Source of the DNA: Arctic95D-9 sp035967665
GTDB taxonomy: Bacteria; Verrucomicrobiota; Verrucomicrobiia; Verrucomicrobiales; DEV007
Assembly (NCBI GenBank): GCA_035967665.1
Contig: JAYWLB010000081.1
Coordinates: forward strand, 41,915 to 105,914
Direction of reading: 5' to 3'
Length of the DNA: 64,000 nucleotides
The notes beneath the pieces were generated by a model. The model was not told where the DNA came from and did not search any database. It worked only from the letters and a program-made list of their open reading frames with translations. Below are positions 8,418-16,663 of the stretch, piece by piece. Made by a program: the position numbers and the translations under genes. Numbering within the stretch: position 1 is the stretch's first letter; every line of letters starts with the position of its first letter.

Positions 8418-9575
8418 ATGGACAACCAGCGCCCCACTCTCACGCAACGCCCCGCAGGGATTTGCGCAGTGATAGGGGCGGGCCTCCTCATCCTCTCAGG
8501 ACTTGGCACCTTCTCCATCCTCCTCCTTTCAACAGGCTTACTCACCGCTTTCATCTGGGGCCTCTGCCGGTTCCTCGCCTCACGCAGCCTCCGTGGACTC
8601 GACCTCACGCGCACCCTCCCCCGCCGTGGCGTCGCCGGGGAAAGCTTTCCGGTAAAGGTCACTCTCTCCAATCAGGATCCCCGGCTTCCGCTGCCTGAAT
8701 TCACCTTTCACGATCCTCTTTCCGAAAGCGCCATCGATGAGAAATCGACGCTGCAACCCGGACAGACCCGCCCGCTCCAATACACCGGAAAACGCTCCCG
8801 TCGGGGCGGGATCAGCAAACAGTACTGGAGAGCGACCTCGACCTGGCCGCTTGGATTCTTTGAGTCGGAAAAAACTGCCGCCTTCACCGATACGCAGCGG
8901 CTGCTCGTGATCCCGAAGCCATTTCTCCCACCACATCTCAAACGCTACATCGAGAATCTTCAGGACGACTTTTCCCTCCCCTCGTTTGCTCCGCCGGATC
9001 CGTCTGCCGAGTTCAAATACCTGCGTGAATTCCGGCACGGAGACTCCCTCAAATCGATCCACTGGCCCGCAAGCATCCGGAGCGATGAACTGCTCATTCG
9101 TGAACCCGAACCACCGTCGCCGCGCCCCCGCCGTTTTGGGATACTCGTGCATTCGTTCTCCCCCTCCGGGAAAATTGAAACTCCGGAAACTTTCGAAATG
9201 ATCCTGCGAATCGTTGCCGGCCTGCTCTTTCATTTTCGCTCTCTCGACGTCGAGGTTCACTATCAAATCCTGCCGGGCAGGCAGATGCGCCTCGACGACA
9301 AGGCAGGATTCTCGAAAGCGATTGATCAACTCGCCCTCCAGTCCCGCCATCCCCTCACCTCTCCGGAATCCCTCCTTGCCGCGGTTCCATCATTTCGTAA
9401 TTGCGATGATCTCTTCGTGATCAGCGATTGTCCGCTCGCCGAATGGGAACCCATTTTGACTGCTACAGGACTGCCCCTCACCTGCCTCGATTCGGTATCC
9501 CTCTCCTCAACATCTCAACCCAAACTGCGAACCCGCAGGCAACTCCGAACACGATGCCGGCCATCTATTCAGTGA
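8418..9575 (+). CDS. DUF58 domain protein of the MoxR cassette
   Basis: A 385-residue membrane-anchored protein. Two hydrophobic segments cover about residues 13-53. A beta-rich region follows with the signature KRSRRGGI (125-132) and TWPLGFF, then the DUF58 core FKYLREFRHGDSLKSIHW (199-216). The rest resembles a VWA-like fold lacking a clear MIDAS motif. The partner role with MoxR ATPases is known from gene context in many bacteria; the biochemical job is not established. Its 3' end overlaps the next gene by 22 nt, implying translational coupling. Confidence 0.85.
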   Translation: MDNQRPTLTQRPAGICAVIGAGLLILSGLGTFSILLLSTGLLTAFIWGLCRFLASRSLRGLDLTRTLPRRGVAGESFPVKVTLSNQDPRLPLPEFTFHDPLSESAIDEKSTLQPGQTRPLQYTGKRSRRGGISKQYWRATSTWPLGFFESEKTAAFTDTQRLLVIPKPFLPPHLKRYIENLQDDFSLPSFAPPDPSAEFKYLREFRHGDSLKSIHWPASIRSDELLIREPEPPSPRPRRFGILVHSFSPSGKIETPETFEMILRIVAGLLFHFRSLDVEVHYQILPGRQMRLDDKAGFSKAIDQLALQSRHPLTSPESLLAAVPSFRNCDDLFVISDCPLAEWEPILTATGLPLTCLDSVSLSSTSQPKLRTRRQLRTRCRPSIQ

Positions 9576-11620
9576 TCGTCCTCCTCTTCGCATCCCTCTG
9601 CTCCTGGATGCTCTCAGGTTCGCCGTTGCCACTCGCGCTTTGCACGGTCGTCGTCGTGACAGGATATGCCACGAAGCGATTCACGAGACGCTCACCCGTG
9701 CACCAACTCATCGCCGCAGGCGCTGTCGCTCTTCCCGCCGGGCTCATCGAATGGCACCTTTTCCGGTCGGGGCAGGCCATGGTCATGAGCGCTGAGACGC
9801 CTCCGGTTCTCCACATGGGAATGGCTCTTTTGTGGTTCTCAGCGATGCTGGCGATTCTTTCCACCACTCCTCAATCACGCCTCATCAAACAAGCCCATTT
9901 CGCGACGGGCCTGGCCGGAGGTGCCGTCCTCGCGGCGAGCGCAGCGGCAACGGTTCTTTACGACTACCGTGCCTGGCAGGTCTTTCCCATCGCCGTGCTT
10001 CCTCTGACAATTTACTTAAAATCACTCATCACTACCGCCGGTGCAAAAGCACGGGTCCACCTCGCGGCCTTTGCCGCCATCCTCCTCGTTGCCTGCGGCA
10101 TACTCCTCGGATCGGTAGAGGGCACTACCTACCTTTCCTCCACTTTCGGTGCCGACCGCGACGACACTGAAGACCTCTCGCCACAGCGCCCGACCGATAT
10201 CGGAAGCAGCTCGGGCTCGATGGATGGCGCCTCGCGAAAAATCCCCCGCGAAGGCAATGTGAAGTTCGAGCACAGGGTTCAACTCTTTGTAAAACCACAC
10301 GACTCCGCTCTCCTCGATCACTGGAGCAAAGGCCCTCTTTATTTCCGAACCGCCACCCTGACACGCTTCGAAAGCGATGAAGTCATCGCCCCGCTTCGAA
10401 GCGGCCAATGGCTCTATGACCTCGACGATGGCGAAGAGGACGCGACAGTGCAACTCCTCGCGACCCCGTCTGGCCGGGGCCACCTTTACTCCGTCTTCCT
10501 CAAGCAGAAAGCCTCGCTGAGCCTGCCTCTCGCCTCCGACACCCGGTCTATACTTACAAGCGCCGTCTACGAATTCGCCGACAGCTGGTTTCAACTTTCC
10601 CCGCCGAAAGAGGTTCCCCTGTTCCGCTTCACTGCGCAGGCCGGAATCACAAGCCCCTCGCGAATCACAGGAATTGAAACGCGACTCCCGCCGAACAGCC
10701 CCTATCTCAGTCTGCCACCTTCGCCGCTCAGTGCGAAGGTTCGCCAACTGACTGAATCGTTCGACCGCAGGAACCCACTGAAAGAGATTCAAAACTTCTT
10801 CGACCGGGAAGCTGAGTATTCGCTCTCATTTTCAACACCGGAGAAGATGAGCCCCATCGAAAATTTCATCTTCGGGGATCACACCGGGCATTGCGAGCAC
10901 TACGGTGCAGCCACTGTTCTGATGCTGAGGACCATGGGTATCCCCTCACGACTGGCCTATGGATACACCGGCGGTTCCGTCGACCGGAAAAAATCGCTCT
11001 TTGCCTTCCGCGACAGCGATTTCCACACCTGGAGCGAAGTGCTCACTTCCGATCGCGGCTGGGTCATTTTTGATACCGTCCCCGAAGTGGAGGAAGCCGC
11101 CCCGCGGGTTCCGGGCGCAGCGAAAGTGACGGCCCTAAACGTGAATGACTACCACAACTTCTCGGACCTCGATATTCCCGGCAGGACGACCCGCCCCTGG
11201 ATCGAAACCGGCCTTGACCGGATCTTCGAATTTCTCGCTCTCCACTTCCTGACCATCCTCCTTTTTGCCGTCGTCCTCATTGGCGTCGCGCTCTGGATTC
11301 AGATCACGAAGAAACGAAAGCTCCCCGGTGACAGTTCGTCCGCCCGCGTCACAACCGGCGAATTTCAAATCCCCCCTTACCTCAGGGAGCTGCGGGAAGC
11401 AGGCTCTAGCAAAGGCGTTCCTTTCCGCCGCAGTATGACCTGGCGGGAGTTTGAGAGCGGACTTTCAAAGAGGATTGAACTGATCCCCGAAGTTTCGCAC
11501 GGGATCTCCTACTACTATGCCGTCCAGTTCGCCGGCAGAGAAAGGGATATCGAGCTCGAAACGGAACTGGAGAACCGGTTCCGAAAATGGAAGGATTCTC
11601 CGACGGAGCCTGAAACCTAG
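9554..11620 (+). CDS. Membrane-bound transglutaminase-like protein (TgpA type)
   Basis: About 688 residues from the ATG at 9554. A longer frame begins with a TTG at 9428, but that would overlap the DUF58 gene by 148 nt and adds no hydrophobic or conserved sequence. Several N-terminal membrane segments precede a periplasmic domain, then a transglutaminase-like Cys-His-Asp triad: GHCEHYGAATVLMLRTMGIP (Cys447), FHTWSEV (His491), VIFDTVPE (Asp507). A final membrane helix (about 560-580) is followed by a basic cytoplasmic tail. The layout matches the TgpA family encoded with MoxR and DUF58 genes. Likely role: periplasmic cell-envelope processing (inference). A terminator follows. Confidence 0.87.
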   Translation: MPAIYSVIVLLFASLCSWMLSGSPLPLALCTVVVVTGYATKRFTRRSPVHQLIAAGAVALPAGLIEWHLFRSGQAMVMSAETPPVLHMGMALLWFSAMLAILSTTPQSRLIKQAHFATGLAGGAVLAASAAATVLYDYRAWQVFPIAVLPLTIYLKSLITTAGAKARVHLAAFAAILLVACGILLGSVEGTTYLSSTFGADRDDTEDLSPQRPTDIGSSSGSMDGASRKIPREGNVKFEHRVQLFVKPHDSALLDHWSKGPLYFRTATLTRFESDEVIAPLRSGQWLYDLDDGEEDATVQLLATPSGRGHLYSVFLKQKASLSLPLASDTRSILTSAVYEFADSWFQLSPPKEVPLFRFTAQAGITSPSRITGIETRLPPNSPYLSLPPSPLSAKVRQLTESFDRRNPLKEIQNFFDREAEYSLSFSTPEKMSPIENFIFGDHTGHCEHYGAATVLMLRTMGIPSRLAYGYTGGSVDRKKSLFAFRDSDFHTWSEVLTSDRGWVIFDTVPEVEEAAPRVPGAAKVTALNVNDYHNFSDLDIPGRTTRPWIETGLDRIFEFLALHFLTILLFAVVLIGVALWIQITKKRKLPGDSSSARVTTGEFQIPPYLRELREAGSSKGVPFRRSMTWREFESGLSKRIELIPEVSHGISYYYAVQFAGRERDIELETELENRFRKWKDSPTEPET

Positions 11621-11645
11621 TCAGGCCCGCGCCGAAGAACGATCC

Positions 11646-11676
11646 AACAGGGTTGCTTCATCCATCAAACCCTGTT
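11646..11676. terminator. Bidirectional hairpin terminator
   Basis: Perfect 9-bp stem AACAGGGTT (11646-11654) with AACCCTGTT (11668-11676) around a 13-nt loop, between the convergent transglutaminase gene and the His-rich outer-membrane gene. Confidence 0.65.
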
Positions 11677-11699
11677 TAATCCCATTCAAACCGGGAGAA

Positions 11700-12794
11700 T
11701 CAGAATGCTTTCTGCCAGCCGAGAACAACGCTGTAATCCCGATTCATCCCAACACCGTTGAGGTCCTGGTAGAGCGGAGTCAGTACCTCGAGCGCGAGGC
11801 GGTGTCCCTGAAGGAGTCCGCCCTGAAAGAGGTAGTTCAGTCCCACACCCGCCTCGAGAGTATGACCACCGTAATTGGCCTGAAGGTGAGGAGGAGCGGC
11901 ATGTCCGTGAGGCCCGTTGTAATGCCCTTCGAGATCTTCGAAGTAACCGTAATTCAAACGGCCCGAAACACTGAGAGCGTCTGAAAGAGGATACGCCACC
12001 CAGGTCGTTGCATTCACGCCGTCACCGAAAGCAAAACCGCTCTCGTTTTCGTCTTCAAGGCGAATGGTTCCCATCACCTGCGCCCCCCATGAGAGCCTGT
12101 CTGACTGCCCCAGATAAGTGATCCCGGGTTTGAAATCGAAGGTCCCGCTACCGAGCTGCATTCCGTATGGGAGAAATGAACCACCCATTTTCTTATCCAC
12201 CTCTGCGGTGGGAAGAACGAAGCCGAGATTCAAGTGAACGCGCTGACGATTCCGGTCATAGACTTTAATCAATCCACCAACAGTGATGTCGCCGAGGCCT
12301 TCGCTGGAATGACCGAAGGTGCCGGTATGGCCGCCACCGTGTCCGCCATGACCACCGTGAGCGGCTGCGTGGGGGTTGCTTGTCATCGTCATATTCATTT
12401 GCACAAGATTCACCATCGTCATGAGCGTCAACCAATCGGTCGGCGCATACATCATTCCGATCATGTGCATGTCCATGCTCATCTCCTCAGCAGCGACGCT
12501 GTATCCGAAATTGTAAACCTGATGGTTCGTCAATTCTTCACGTCCGGCACGATGCCCGTCCATCTTCATCGTCATGTAGCGATAGGAAAGCATGACCTCC
12601 CCCGCTTCATGAGTGTGATCCCCCATCACTCCGATGGGCGCGTGAGAGTCAACGCGATGCGAATCATAATCCGAAACATCAAAGACTGACTTCGAGTCGA
12701 TGACAGCTTTGGAATTGTAGTCTCCAGCAACCGCAAGAGAACTGAAGGCACTGACCACTGCGGCCAGTTTAATAGTGTTAGAAAAATTAATCAT
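11700..12794 (-). CDS. His/Met-rich outer-membrane beta-barrel protein, probably metal-linked
   Basis: A 364-residue protein with a signal peptide (residues 1-23, cleaving after SLAVA) and alternating beta-barrel sequence ending in a C-terminal aromatic residue (GWQKAF). The N-terminal SHAPIGVMGDHTHEAGEVML and the MSMDMHMIGMMYAPTDWLTL segment match a family that automatic annotation often labels just 'transporter' and that tends to occur near copper or heavy-metal genes (from memory). A His/Gly-rich loop (142-162) and a second His cluster near 310-325, plus many Met residues, suggest copper or other soft-metal binding (inference). The gene follows the small CRICC membrane-protein gene by 154 nt on the same strand. 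No efflux pump is adjacent; the nearest RND pump is 34 kb away. Confidence 0.72.
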   Translation of the reverse strand: MINFSNTIKLAAVVSAFSSLAVAGDYNSKAVIDSKSVFDVSDYDSHRVDSHAPIGVMGDHTHEAGEVMLSYRYMTMKMDGHRAGREELTNHQVYNFGYSVAAEEMSMDMHMIGMMYAPTDWLTLMTMVNLVQMNMTMTSNPHAAAHGGHGGHGGGHTGTFGHSSEGLGDITVGGLIKVYDRNRQRVHLNLGFVLPTAEVDKKMGGSFLPYGMQLGSGTFDFKPGITYLGQSDRLSWGAQVMGTIRLEDENESGFAFGDGVNATTWVAYPLSDALSVSGRLNYGYFEDLEGHYNGPHGHAAPPHLQANYGGHTLEAGVGLNYLFQGGLLQGHRLALEVLTPLYQDLNGVGMNRDYSVVLGWQKAF

Positions 12795-12948
12795 TATCGT
12801 AAAATTGTTTTGTTATTTAAACCAGGTAAGGAGCCCGAAAAGGTGGGCAGGACCGTTTAGAAAGGCGCCAACGGAAAACGCGCAACAGGACCACTTTCCC
12901 CCGGGAAAAGGTCTCACTGATCTGAGCAGGAATGCTGCAGACGGGAAA

Positions 12949-13383
12949 TTATACCGCGACAACCCGTGGCGGTGGCGTTGCAGGAGCAAACTTGCAACTG
13001 GAAGGACGTTGAGCTCTCAGCGCGAGAAGCCACTTCTCTTCGGAATCCCTTCCGACCTCCTCGACAAGAAGATCGATCGCGGATTTGTCCATGATGAGAG
13101 ATTTCAAAAGCTCAAGCCGCTCCGCGGGAACCGGGGCCTCATCGCCATCGCGCGAATTCTCCCGCATATCCTGAGCTGCGCAGCAGATTCTGCAGGGCTC
13201 GGCATTCGCGACCACATCACCGATCATTTGAATACCACCGGCTTTCTTAGCCATATCAAGCCAGGCATACCCCTGAACCAAAACCGGCAGAAAACCTGAC
13301 ACCAAGACAGCGAGCACAAGCAGCACGGCGATCTTCGCTCCCTGCTTAACTTTCTGCGTGATTCTTGTGATGCCGTGGCCCAT
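12949..13383 (-). CDS. Small membrane protein with a CxxCC motif
   Basis: A 144-residue protein of no family I recognise. One hydrophobic segment (about 16-38) acts as a signal anchor, followed by an extracytoplasmic region with PCRICCAAQDMREN around residue 63, an acidic helical stretch, a further Cys (SSCKFAP), and a Pro-rich end (PATPPPRVVAV). Closely placed cysteines next to a His/Met-rich outer-membrane gene suggest metal binding or thiol chemistry (inference). It is the first gene of the two-gene minus-strand unit, behind a good promoter. Confidence 0.6.
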   Translation of the reverse strand: MGHGITRITQKVKQGAKIAVLLVLAVLVSGFLPVLVQGYAWLDMAKKAGGIQMIGDVVANAEPCRICCAAQDMRENSRDGDEAPVPAERLELLKSLIMDKSAIDLLVEEVGRDSEEKWLLALRAQRPSSCKFAPATPPPRVVAV

Positions 13384-13401
13384 TTTCGGGAATTCAGGGA
13401 T

Positions 13402-13430
13402 TTTCTAATCCTGAGACCTGCCGTTGTCAA
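13402..13430 (-). promoter_or_regulatory. Candidate sigma-70 promoter
   Basis: Minus-strand TTGACA (13425-13430), a 17-nt spacer, and TAGAAA (13402-13407), ending 19 nt before the start codon at 13383. It fits transcription of the CxxCC membrane-protein gene and the outer-membrane gene behind it. Confidence 0.5.
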
Positions 13431-13505
13431 ACGGGGAGATTAGCGATCCCCCTTCACTGAGCGACAATTGACAAACAGCAGCGCGTAAAGTTTCGTTATC
13501 ATAGA

Positions 13506-13979
13506 ATGATAAACGAACCTTCCTGGCTGGACAAAGCACGAGGCTACATTGATATCGGAATGCTGGATGAGGCATCGGCCGCAATTGAGAGTCTGCCCGA
13601 AGCGCGACGCGTCACACCTGAGGCAAAGGAGATGAACATCGTCATCTCGATCCTAAAAAAAGATCTCGATGAAGCGTTTACTCTTTGTGAAGAATTCTCG
13701 GAAGAGCACCCTGAGCATCACGCCGGCTTCATTCAGGGAGCCTACTGCCTCCACGCACAGGGAAGGACCCAGAACGCGATCGACTTTCTGCAATCAGGAC
13801 CCAAAACCCTTCTCGAAGAACCCGTCTACTTCTACAATCTGGCCTGCTACGAAGTGGCACTGGAAAGAAGTCAGGCCGCACTCACGTGGCTCAATCAATC
13901 GATTGAAATGAAACCGGCCAACCGCCAATTGGCGTTGAAAGACCCGGATCTCGCCCTGATCCGGTCAGAAATCCTCTAA
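13506..13979 (+). CDS. TPR-like repeat protein
   Basis: A 157-residue, probably cytoplasmic alpha-helical protein without signal or membrane segment. The pattern WLDKARGYIDIGMLDEASAAIESL, then a second helical pair with ALERSQAALTWLNQSIEMKP, fits degenerate tetratricopeptide repeats, which mediate protein contacts. No catalytic motif is visible. The serine-hydrolase gene begins 11 nt downstream, so the two are probably co-transcribed. Confidence 0.7.
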   Translation: MINEPSWLDKARGYIDIGMLDEASAAIESLPEARRVTPEAKEMNIVISILKKDLDEAFTLCEEFSEEHPEHHAGFIQGAYCLHAQGRTQNAIDFLQSGPKTLLEEPVYFYNLACYEVALERSQAALTWLNQSIEMKPANRQLALKDPDLALIRSEIL

Positions 13980-13990
13980 ACTTGAACTCA

Positions 13991-15163
13991 ATGAACCTCG
14001 AACAATTAAAAGCCGCTTTCGCCAAGAATTTTGAGGAACGGGGCGAACTCGGCGCAGCGGTTTCCGTTTGGAAAGACGGGAAAGAGATTCTTTCATTGAG
14101 TGACGGCTGGCAGGACAAGGAGAAGACGACGCCATGGTTTGACGACGCGATCGCTCCAGTCTGGTCAGCCACCAAAGGCCCTGCAGCGATCGCCCTCCTA
14201 TTCGCACTGCACGAGAACAAACTCAGCGTCAACGATCCCGTCAAAAAGATCTGGCCTGAACTGCACGCCGCGAAGGAATCGAACCTGACATTCGCGCAAC
14301 TCCTCTCCCATCAGTCCGGGCTCGCCGCGCTCAGTCCCGATAATCGAGGGAACATGCTCAACCACACCAATACGATTGCAGCCCTCGAGTCCCAGGCTCC
14401 TTTCTGGCAACCCGGCAAGGCACATGGCTACCACCCGAGAACGATCGGATTTCTCTGCGATGAGCTGGTACGACGGCTCACCTCCGGCCTCACTCTCGGA
14501 AAATTCTGGAACGGCGTGCTCGCTCCAAAACTGCGAGTGGAGTTCTGGATCGGCGATCTCCCCATGTTCGTATTGAACCGGCTCGCGATGATGATCCCGC
14601 CGAAAGTGATGCGCCCACCTGCAGAGGAAGCCGCCTTTTATCAGGAACTCGCCAATCCCGATTCACTTTCCCTCGCTGCTTTTTCCTCACCTGCGGGAAT
14701 GAAAGCACTGAGCGATATCAACAAACTCGAATACCTTCAGATCGGACTCCCCGCGCTCGGAGGTGTCGGAACCGCGAGCGGTCTTGCCAAGTTTTACCAG
14801 ATTCTCGCACAGGGTGGAATGCTCGACGGTGTGCAGGTCCTTCCTGCTTCAGTTGTCGAGTCTGCCCGCAGTTTGCAAACATCCGGCGACGATCTTACTC
14901 TCAAGCTGCCAACCGCGTTTACCTGCGGGTTCATGAAGGATCCGCTCGATTCCGCCGGAAAGAAAATTCGTCACATCTTCGGACCGAACGAATCCTCATT
15001 CGGACAACCCGGTGCCGGCGGCTCGCACGCCTTCGCCGATCCGGAATCAGGTATCTCCTTTGCCTACGTCATGAATCAAATGGAAGCCGGAATTCTCCCA
15101 AATCGCAAATCGCTCGACATGGTCGACGCGCTTTACGACGACGTTTCGCTTCCGTCGACCTGA
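13991..15163 (+). CDS. Class C beta-lactamase-like serine hydrolase
   Basis: About 390 residues from the ATG at 13991; a TTG at 13982 would add three residues. The family SxxK motif is SATK (Ser59, Lys62) in PVWSATKGPAAIALL, followed by NDPVKKIWPEL and LLSHQSGLAAL, both hallmarks of the beta-lactamase/EstB/penicillin-binding-like family. HGYHPRTIGFL provides the Tyr-containing second motif, and GQPGAGGSHAFADPESGISFAYVMN is the C-terminal Gly-rich/beta segment. There is no signal peptide, so it is more likely a cytoplasmic esterase or peptidase than an antibiotic-resistance enzyme. The substrate is unknown. Confidence 0.85.
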   Translation: MNLEQLKAAFAKNFEERGELGAAVSVWKDGKEILSLSDGWQDKEKTTPWFDDAIAPVWSATKGPAAIALLFALHENKLSVNDPVKKIWPELHAAKESNLTFAQLLSHQSGLAALSPDNRGNMLNHTNTIAALESQAPFWQPGKAHGYHPRTIGFLCDELVRRLTSGLTLGKFWNGVLAPKLRVEFWIGDLPMFVLNRLAMMIPPKVMRPPAEEAAFYQELANPDSLSLAAFSSPAGMKALSDINKLEYLQIGLPALGGVGTASGLAKFYQILAQGGMLDGVQVLPASVVESARSLQTSGDDLTLKLPTAFTCGFMKDPLDSAGKKIRHIFGPNESSFGQPGAGGSHAFADPESGISFAYVMNQMEAGILPNRKSLDMVDALYDDVSLPST

Positions 15164-15201
15164 GGTTTGCCACCTGATTCGCATTCCAACCGAAAGAAAT
15201 C

Positions 15202-15247
15202 CTCACGGCTTCCTCTACTTCCACGACCTGTAGAGGAATGGCGTGAG
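15202..15247. terminator. Hairpin between convergent genes
   Basis: A 9-bp stem TTCCTCTAC (15210-15218) with GTAGAGGAA (15230-15238), extended through a small internal loop by CTCACG (15202-15207) with CGTGAG (15242-15247), and followed by a CT-rich run. It lies between the serine-hydrolase gene (plus) and the sulfatase gene (minus). It is a probable terminator although the T-tract is weak. Confidence 0.5.
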
Positions 15248-15283
15248 CCTTTCTCCCAGGAGCCTCGCGGAAGTGAAGTCACC

Positions 15284-16663
15284 TCATGGCTTCCACCAGC
15301 TGTCGAGCAGGTTAGCCAACCGGGCAGTGATTGCAGCCCCTTCGGGATCGTTGATCCGATTATTTGTTTCACGAGGATCTTCAGCGACATTGAATAGAAC
15401 GGGACCAGCGACGTAATTCCCCCAGGGTTTCTCACGAGCCGGCACGATCAGCTTCCAGTTACCCTCTCTTACAAACCGGTATGCGACCTCAGACGCCGGC
15501 TTTCCAAGTTGCTTCGCATCGCCCGGATAAATTTCACCGAAGACGGGCTTCTCAATCAAAGTCTCTTCAAGAATATCACGTCCGGGCAACTCAATGTCTT
15601 TCGCTCCGACCTCTGAGAACAAGGTCGCGACAATATCGATACTGCTCACGAGCTCTTCTCGCACCGCCGGCTTCACCCGGCCGTCCCATCGAAACAAAAT
15701 CGGACTCCTGACACCTTCATCGAAAGGGGCCCGCTTGCTGTTCTTCGTGTGCGCAAATTCAACCGGCCGGCTCTTTTCAGGTTTCCCGCTGGGGCTCCAC
15801 CCGTTGTCTGACACAAATACAAAAATCGTGTTCTTCACGTCCGCCTTTGCCTCCACAAAGTCGATCAACTCGCCGACCGTTTCATCAAACTGCGCAATTG
15901 AGGCAAAGTAGGGAATCTCGTGCGCCTCCACTCCGGGCTGACGCTTTGCAATCTCGTAAAACCGCTCCGGTGAATCATGAGGCTGATGCGGCAAATACGG
16001 TGCATACCACACCAACCACGGCGACTTCTCCTTTTCACAATCGACAATAAACTCTTTGATAGGCTCCATCGTTTCGCGTCCAATCTGCAGCCCGGAATCC
16101 CCATTCCCGTGAGCGACGAGATCACCGCTCGCGAGCTTGCGAATTCCGCCATACGTCTGCGTCGCCGGAGGTGCCTCGAAGGTTGTCATCCCTTCGGTAA
16201 AGCCACCATTCCGCCAATGTCCCTCCCAGAATTTACCGGTCTGCAGCGATCGATAGCCAAACTGTTCCGCGAGGACACGAGGAAGCGTGGGAACCTTCTG
16301 GATGAGATCAAACTCCTTCTCACGCGTCTCCAGATACTCACGGACCGAAGTCATCCTGTTGTAGGCAGAGTTCCCCGGAGGGCCGTGATTGAAATGCACT
16401 CCGTGCTGATGTGGATACAATCCCGTCATCAATGTGACCAGAGAGGGCCGGCACACACTCGTGGTGAGATAGCCGTTCACAAAAGTCGCTGACTCACTCG
16501 CGAGCTTGTCGAGATTCGGCGTGTGCACGCGATCATTCCCCATGAAGCCGAAGTCGCTCCACGTTTGATCATCCGAAATAATGTAGACGATGTTCGGCTT
16601 CTCCCCCGCCCTGACACTGAGGCTAACAAGGAGGACAGTGAAGACGAAAATCAGCCTTATCAT
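15284..16663 (-). CDS. Exported sulfatase with a non-canonical formylglycine motif
   Basis: A 459-residue type I sulfatase with a signal peptide (about 1-19). Metal-binding residues are in PNIVYIISDDQTW, and KNTIFVFVSDNGW holds the second metal site. The nucleophile region reads SVCRPSLVTLMTGLYPHQHG with Cys71; the position normally occupied by Arg in C-x-P-S-R is Leu75, so conversion of the Cys to formylglycine by the standard enzyme is less certain. It should hydrolyse a sulfate ester of a polysaccharide or small molecule in the periplasm. Its start overlaps the propeller gene by 4 nt (ATGA), making it the last gene of a five-gene operon. Confidence 0.88.
   Translation of the reverse strand: MIRLIFVFTVLLVSLSVRAGEKPNIVYIISDDQTWSDFGFMGNDRVHTPNLDKLASESATFVNGYLTTSVCRPSLVTLMTGLYPHQHGVHFNHGPPGNSAYNRMTSVREYLETREKEFDLIQKVPTLPRVLAEQFGYRSLQTGKFWEGHWRNGGFTEGMTTFEAPPATQTYGGIRKLASGDLVAHGNGDSGLQIGRETMEPIKEFIVDCEKEKSPWLVWYAPYLPHQPHDSPERFYEIAKRQPGVEAHEIPYFASIAQFDETVGELIDFVEAKADVKNTIFVFVSDNGWSPSGKPEKSRPVEFAHTKNSKRAPFDEGVRSPILFRWDGRVKPAVREELVSSIDIVATLFSEVGAKDIELPGRDILEETLIEKPVFGEIYPGDAKQLGKPASEVAYRFVREGNWKLIVPAREKPWGNYVAGPVLFNVAEDPRETNNRINDPEGAAITARLANLLDSWWKP

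Noticed and set aside
9428..9553. TTG start for the transglutaminase gene, 42 codons upstream
   Set aside because: It would overlap the DUF58 gene by 148 nt and add a non-hydrophobic, non-conserved extension; the ATG at 9554 gives a normal membrane N-terminus.
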